Shown: positions 49,773-51,396 of the stretch, piece after piece | Layout of the letters: every line of letters begins with the position of its first letter | Numbering within the stretch: position 1 is the first letter of the stretch | Assembly: GCA_022652815.1 (NCBI GenBank) | Contig: JALCRR010000010.1 | Span: 1-51,396, forward strand | Direction: 5' to 3' | Source of the DNA: Oscillibacter sp. | GTDB lineage: Bacteria; Bacillota; Clostridia; Oscillospirales; Oscillospiraceae | Length of the DNA: 51,396 bases | Notes under the pieces: model-generated | What the model was told of the DNA's origin: nothing | The model's input: only the letters and a program-made list of their open reading frames with translations | Database searches by the model: none | Made by a program: the position numbers and the translations under genes

Positions 49773-50901
49773 TTATAACTTTACCGGGCAGGTCATGAAA
49801 GGAAATATCCTTGCGGAAAATCTCCCGACCATCGCGCGTTTTCTCCCCGGCAGGCGTGAAACCATAATCGGTGAAAAATTTTTGAGTCTGGGCGTTACCC
49901 TCTGCTAAGGCCAGACGCAGCTCCTTCCGCCCCAGCGGGCGGTAGGCCTGCACAGCCTGTCCCAGCAACTGGACGCCGTAGCCTTTTGCACGGAAATCCT
50001 GATCCATGCAGTAAAGGGAAATCCAGCCCCAGTCCCGAGCCGCGTCCTTTTCAATGTTCAGCTGCAAAAGTCCGGCGGGATGGCCATTCATGATTGCCAC
50101 CAGCGTCGGGCGCTCTTCCGCCTCCTTTAAAAGCAGCGCATGATCGAGAGGCCGGGAATCGGCGCTGGCTGCCCAGGCGTCGGCAACGCAGGCACGCAGC
50201 CAGTCCGCCTGCTTAGGAAGCTCCAGGGGTTCAAACCGCAGTCCCGGATTTAGGGGGCTTAGGCCTGCGCCGGGCCGCTTTTTCATGCTTGCTCCGGTCA
50301 AGTGGCTGTCGTCATCCCGGAACACCACCTTCAGCGACTGGGCGTCGCCCTCCAGCAAAGAAACCGCCGTGTTGGTACCAAGGGGCGTTTGCCCCAGCTC
50401 CGCGATGGAATAGCCCTGCAGCGTGGCAAGCACGATCCGGATGGCGCAGCCGTGGGAGAACACGGCCACGGTCTTTCCGTCGTTCTTCTCCGCGATCTCC
50501 CGCAAGGCATGCAGCAGACGATCCCGCACCTGCTCGGGCGTCTCCGCGCCGGGAATGTGCCAGCGGTCCAGATGGGCGGAAAAGTCCGACATGGACTGCG
50601 CGTCCCGCAGGGCAATTTCTCCCCAGGTCTTCTGCTCCCACTCGCCCACGCAAATCTCCCGCAGGTCTTTGCGCTTGCGAAGTGGGAGATGCTTGGGCAG
50701 GTAAATCGCGCCGGCTGTCACGCAGGTGCGGTATAGATCACTGGAATAGACCGCATCGATGTGGATGCCCTCAAACCGCTTTTCCAGCGCCGAGATCTGA
50801 CGGTAGCCCCGGCTTGTGATCAGACTGTTGTACTGTCCCTGCGCGATGCGGTACAGGTTGCCCTCCGCCTCCGCATGGCGGATCAGATAAATTTTTGTCA
50901 T
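49765..50901 (-). CDS. Histidine phosphatase-GNAT acetyltransferase fusion
   Basis: This 378-residue protein has a phosphoglycerate-mutase-like histidine phosphatase (1-200): LIRHAEAEGN with catalytic His9, SSDLYRTCVTA, the E-WE motif GEWEQKT and VAVFSHGC. A linker leads to a GNAT acetyltransferase (about 225-365) with LYCMDQDFRAKGYGVQLLGQA as the acetyl-CoA loop and FFTDYGFTPAGE. The phosphatase target and acetyl acceptor are unknown. ATG follows AAAGGCAG. The 3' end overlaps the promoter of the following riboswitch unit. Confidence 0.88.
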   Translation of the reverse strand: MTKIYLIRHAEAEGNLYRIAQGQYNSLITSRGYRQISALEKRFEGIHIDAVYSSDLYRTCVTAGAIYLPKHLPLRKRKDLREICVGEWEQKTWGEIALRDAQSMSDFSAHLDRWHIPGAETPEQVRDRLLHALREIAEKNDGKTVAVFSHGCAIRIVLATLQGYSIAELGQTPLGTNTAVSLLEGDAQSLKVVFRDDDSHLTGASMKKRPGAGLSPLNPGLRFEPLELPKQADWLRACVADAWAASADSRPLDHALLLKEAEERPTLVAIMNGHPAGLLQLNIEKDAARDWGWISLYCMDQDFRAKGYGVQLLGQAVQAYRPLGRKELRLALAEGNAQTQKFFTDYGFTPAGEKTRDGREIFRKDISFHDLPGKVIID

Positions 50902-51039
50902 GGTTCTGCCTTTCTGTTTTTTTCAATTTCAGCTCCTATTATACGGAAAAATCCGCCGTTTGGCAAACCAAATTCCACCTCGGTTTTTTTTCAGTTTTCG
51001 GGTAATCCTAGTGACGTGCCATTAAAGGAGTGACGGAAA

Positions 51040-51219
51040 ATGAAATGTGATACCGGATTCTGGTCCGGGATCGGTGCCGGCTTGGTGGTCGGCATGCTGG
51101 TAGGCATGATGCTGCCCTGCGGCAGAAAGTCCATGAAAACCCAGGTGGGCAAAAAGATTCAGCAGATGGGTGTCGCCGTGGATCACACCGTAGATCAGCT
51201 CATGAACAACCTGCGCTAA
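51040..51219 (+). CDS. Small single-pass membrane protein
   Basis: This 59-residue protein has one glycine-rich helix near residues 8-26 (FWSGIGAGLVVGMLVGMMLP) and an amphipathic tail, resembling short YtxH-like envelope proteins. AAAGGAG lies nine bases before ATG. A terminator follows. Function is unknown. Confidence 0.7.
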   Translation: MKCDTGFWSGIGAGLVVGMLVGMMLPCGRKSMKTQVGKKIQQMGVAVDHTVDQLMNNLR

Positions 51220-51231
51220 AGCGGTGCAGGA

Positions 51232-51262
51232 AAAAGCCGGGGAGCCTTGCTTCCCGGCTTTT
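51232..51262 (+). terminator. Terminator of the small membrane protein gene
   Basis: AAAAGCCGGG and CCCGGCTTTT with inner AG/CT pairs make a hairpin that ends in a T-run. Confidence 0.85.
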
Positions 51263-51358
51263 AAATTTTTTTTAAGCTTATCGTGTTAGCACAGCTGCGC
51301 AAAGATTTGAGCAGATCACGGCATATCATGGAAATATCTCAAGAAAAGAGGTATCTCT

Positions 51359-51396
51359 ATGGCACACACGGAACGATTGGGGTTTAAGGAGTTTCG
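51359..51396 (+). CDS. Start of a gene cut by the window edge
   Basis: ATG at 51359 has AGAGG seven bases upstream and is open for 12 codons (AHTERLGFKEF after Met) until the sequence ends. Too short to identify. Confidence 0.45.
   Translation, partial: MAHTERLGFKEF

Overview
The window reads as chromosomal DNA of an anaerobic, GC-rich, low-transfer Firmicute of the class Clostridia, probably in the Oscillospirales (Flavonifractor/Oscillibacter-like). This placement is inferred from gene content: rubrerythrin, reverse rubrerythrin and rubredoxin instead of catalase, a PerR-type Fur protein, HPr with both His15 and Ser46, an AGCS amino-acid symporter, a class I CoA-transferase, an LtaS-like sulfatase, strong AGGAGG ribosome sites and frequent TTG/GTG starts. 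I see no rRNA, tRNA, CRISPR array, prophage or insertion sequence. 

Layout: 152-2718 (minus) holds lrgAB and a CoA-transferase with a palindromic operator; 2908-3456 is a phospholipase C-like hydrolase. 3582-12359 (plus) is one aromatic operon: a Tyr/Phe-rich leader peptide with a transcription attenuator, then aroF-tyrA-[repeat block]-aroB-aroA-aroC-pheA-aroE/aroK-aroQ. This covers every step from PEP and erythrose-4-phosphate to chorismate, prephenate, phenylpyruvate and hydroxyphenylpyruvate. 12371-19763 (minus) has a HAD phosphatase, rubredoxin and reverse rubrerythrin, an EF-G paralogue, a degenerate P-type ATPase-like protein and rlmB. 20049-29106 (plus) has ftsH, an AGCS symporter, two adjacent COG0523 metal GTPases (one with an extreme His/Asp linker, one fused to a YcgQ-like domain), an LtaS-like enzyme and a membrane protein. 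29141-36005 (minus) has a methyltransferase/GH3/GGDEF-HD-GYP unit and uvrC. 36140-37680 has ptsH, rubrerythrin and perR. 37869-39307 (plus) has a lipoprotein and a DUF4230 protein. 40135-48336 (minus) is a complete histidine operon that starts with a hisZ-hisG fusion and has a palindromic operator in its promoter. The last part has a CaCA antiporter behind a yybP-ykoY (Mn2+) riboswitch, a histidine phosphatase-GNAT fusion, a small membrane protein and the start of a gene cut by the window edge. 

The strongest regulatory discovery is the aromatic attenuator. A 32-residue leader ORF has 9 Tyr/Phe residues in 15 codons, and three mutually exclusive RNA pairings can be drawn by hand (3601-3609 with 3655-3663; 3655-3663 with 3717-3725; 3711-3721 with 3729-3739). 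Other points of note are three metabolic fusions (AroE-AroK, HisZ-HisG, phosphatase-GNAT), the apparently dead P-type ATPase homologue, the tandem 117-bp repeat inside the aro operon, and candidate operators for the CoA-transferase, his and perR promoters.
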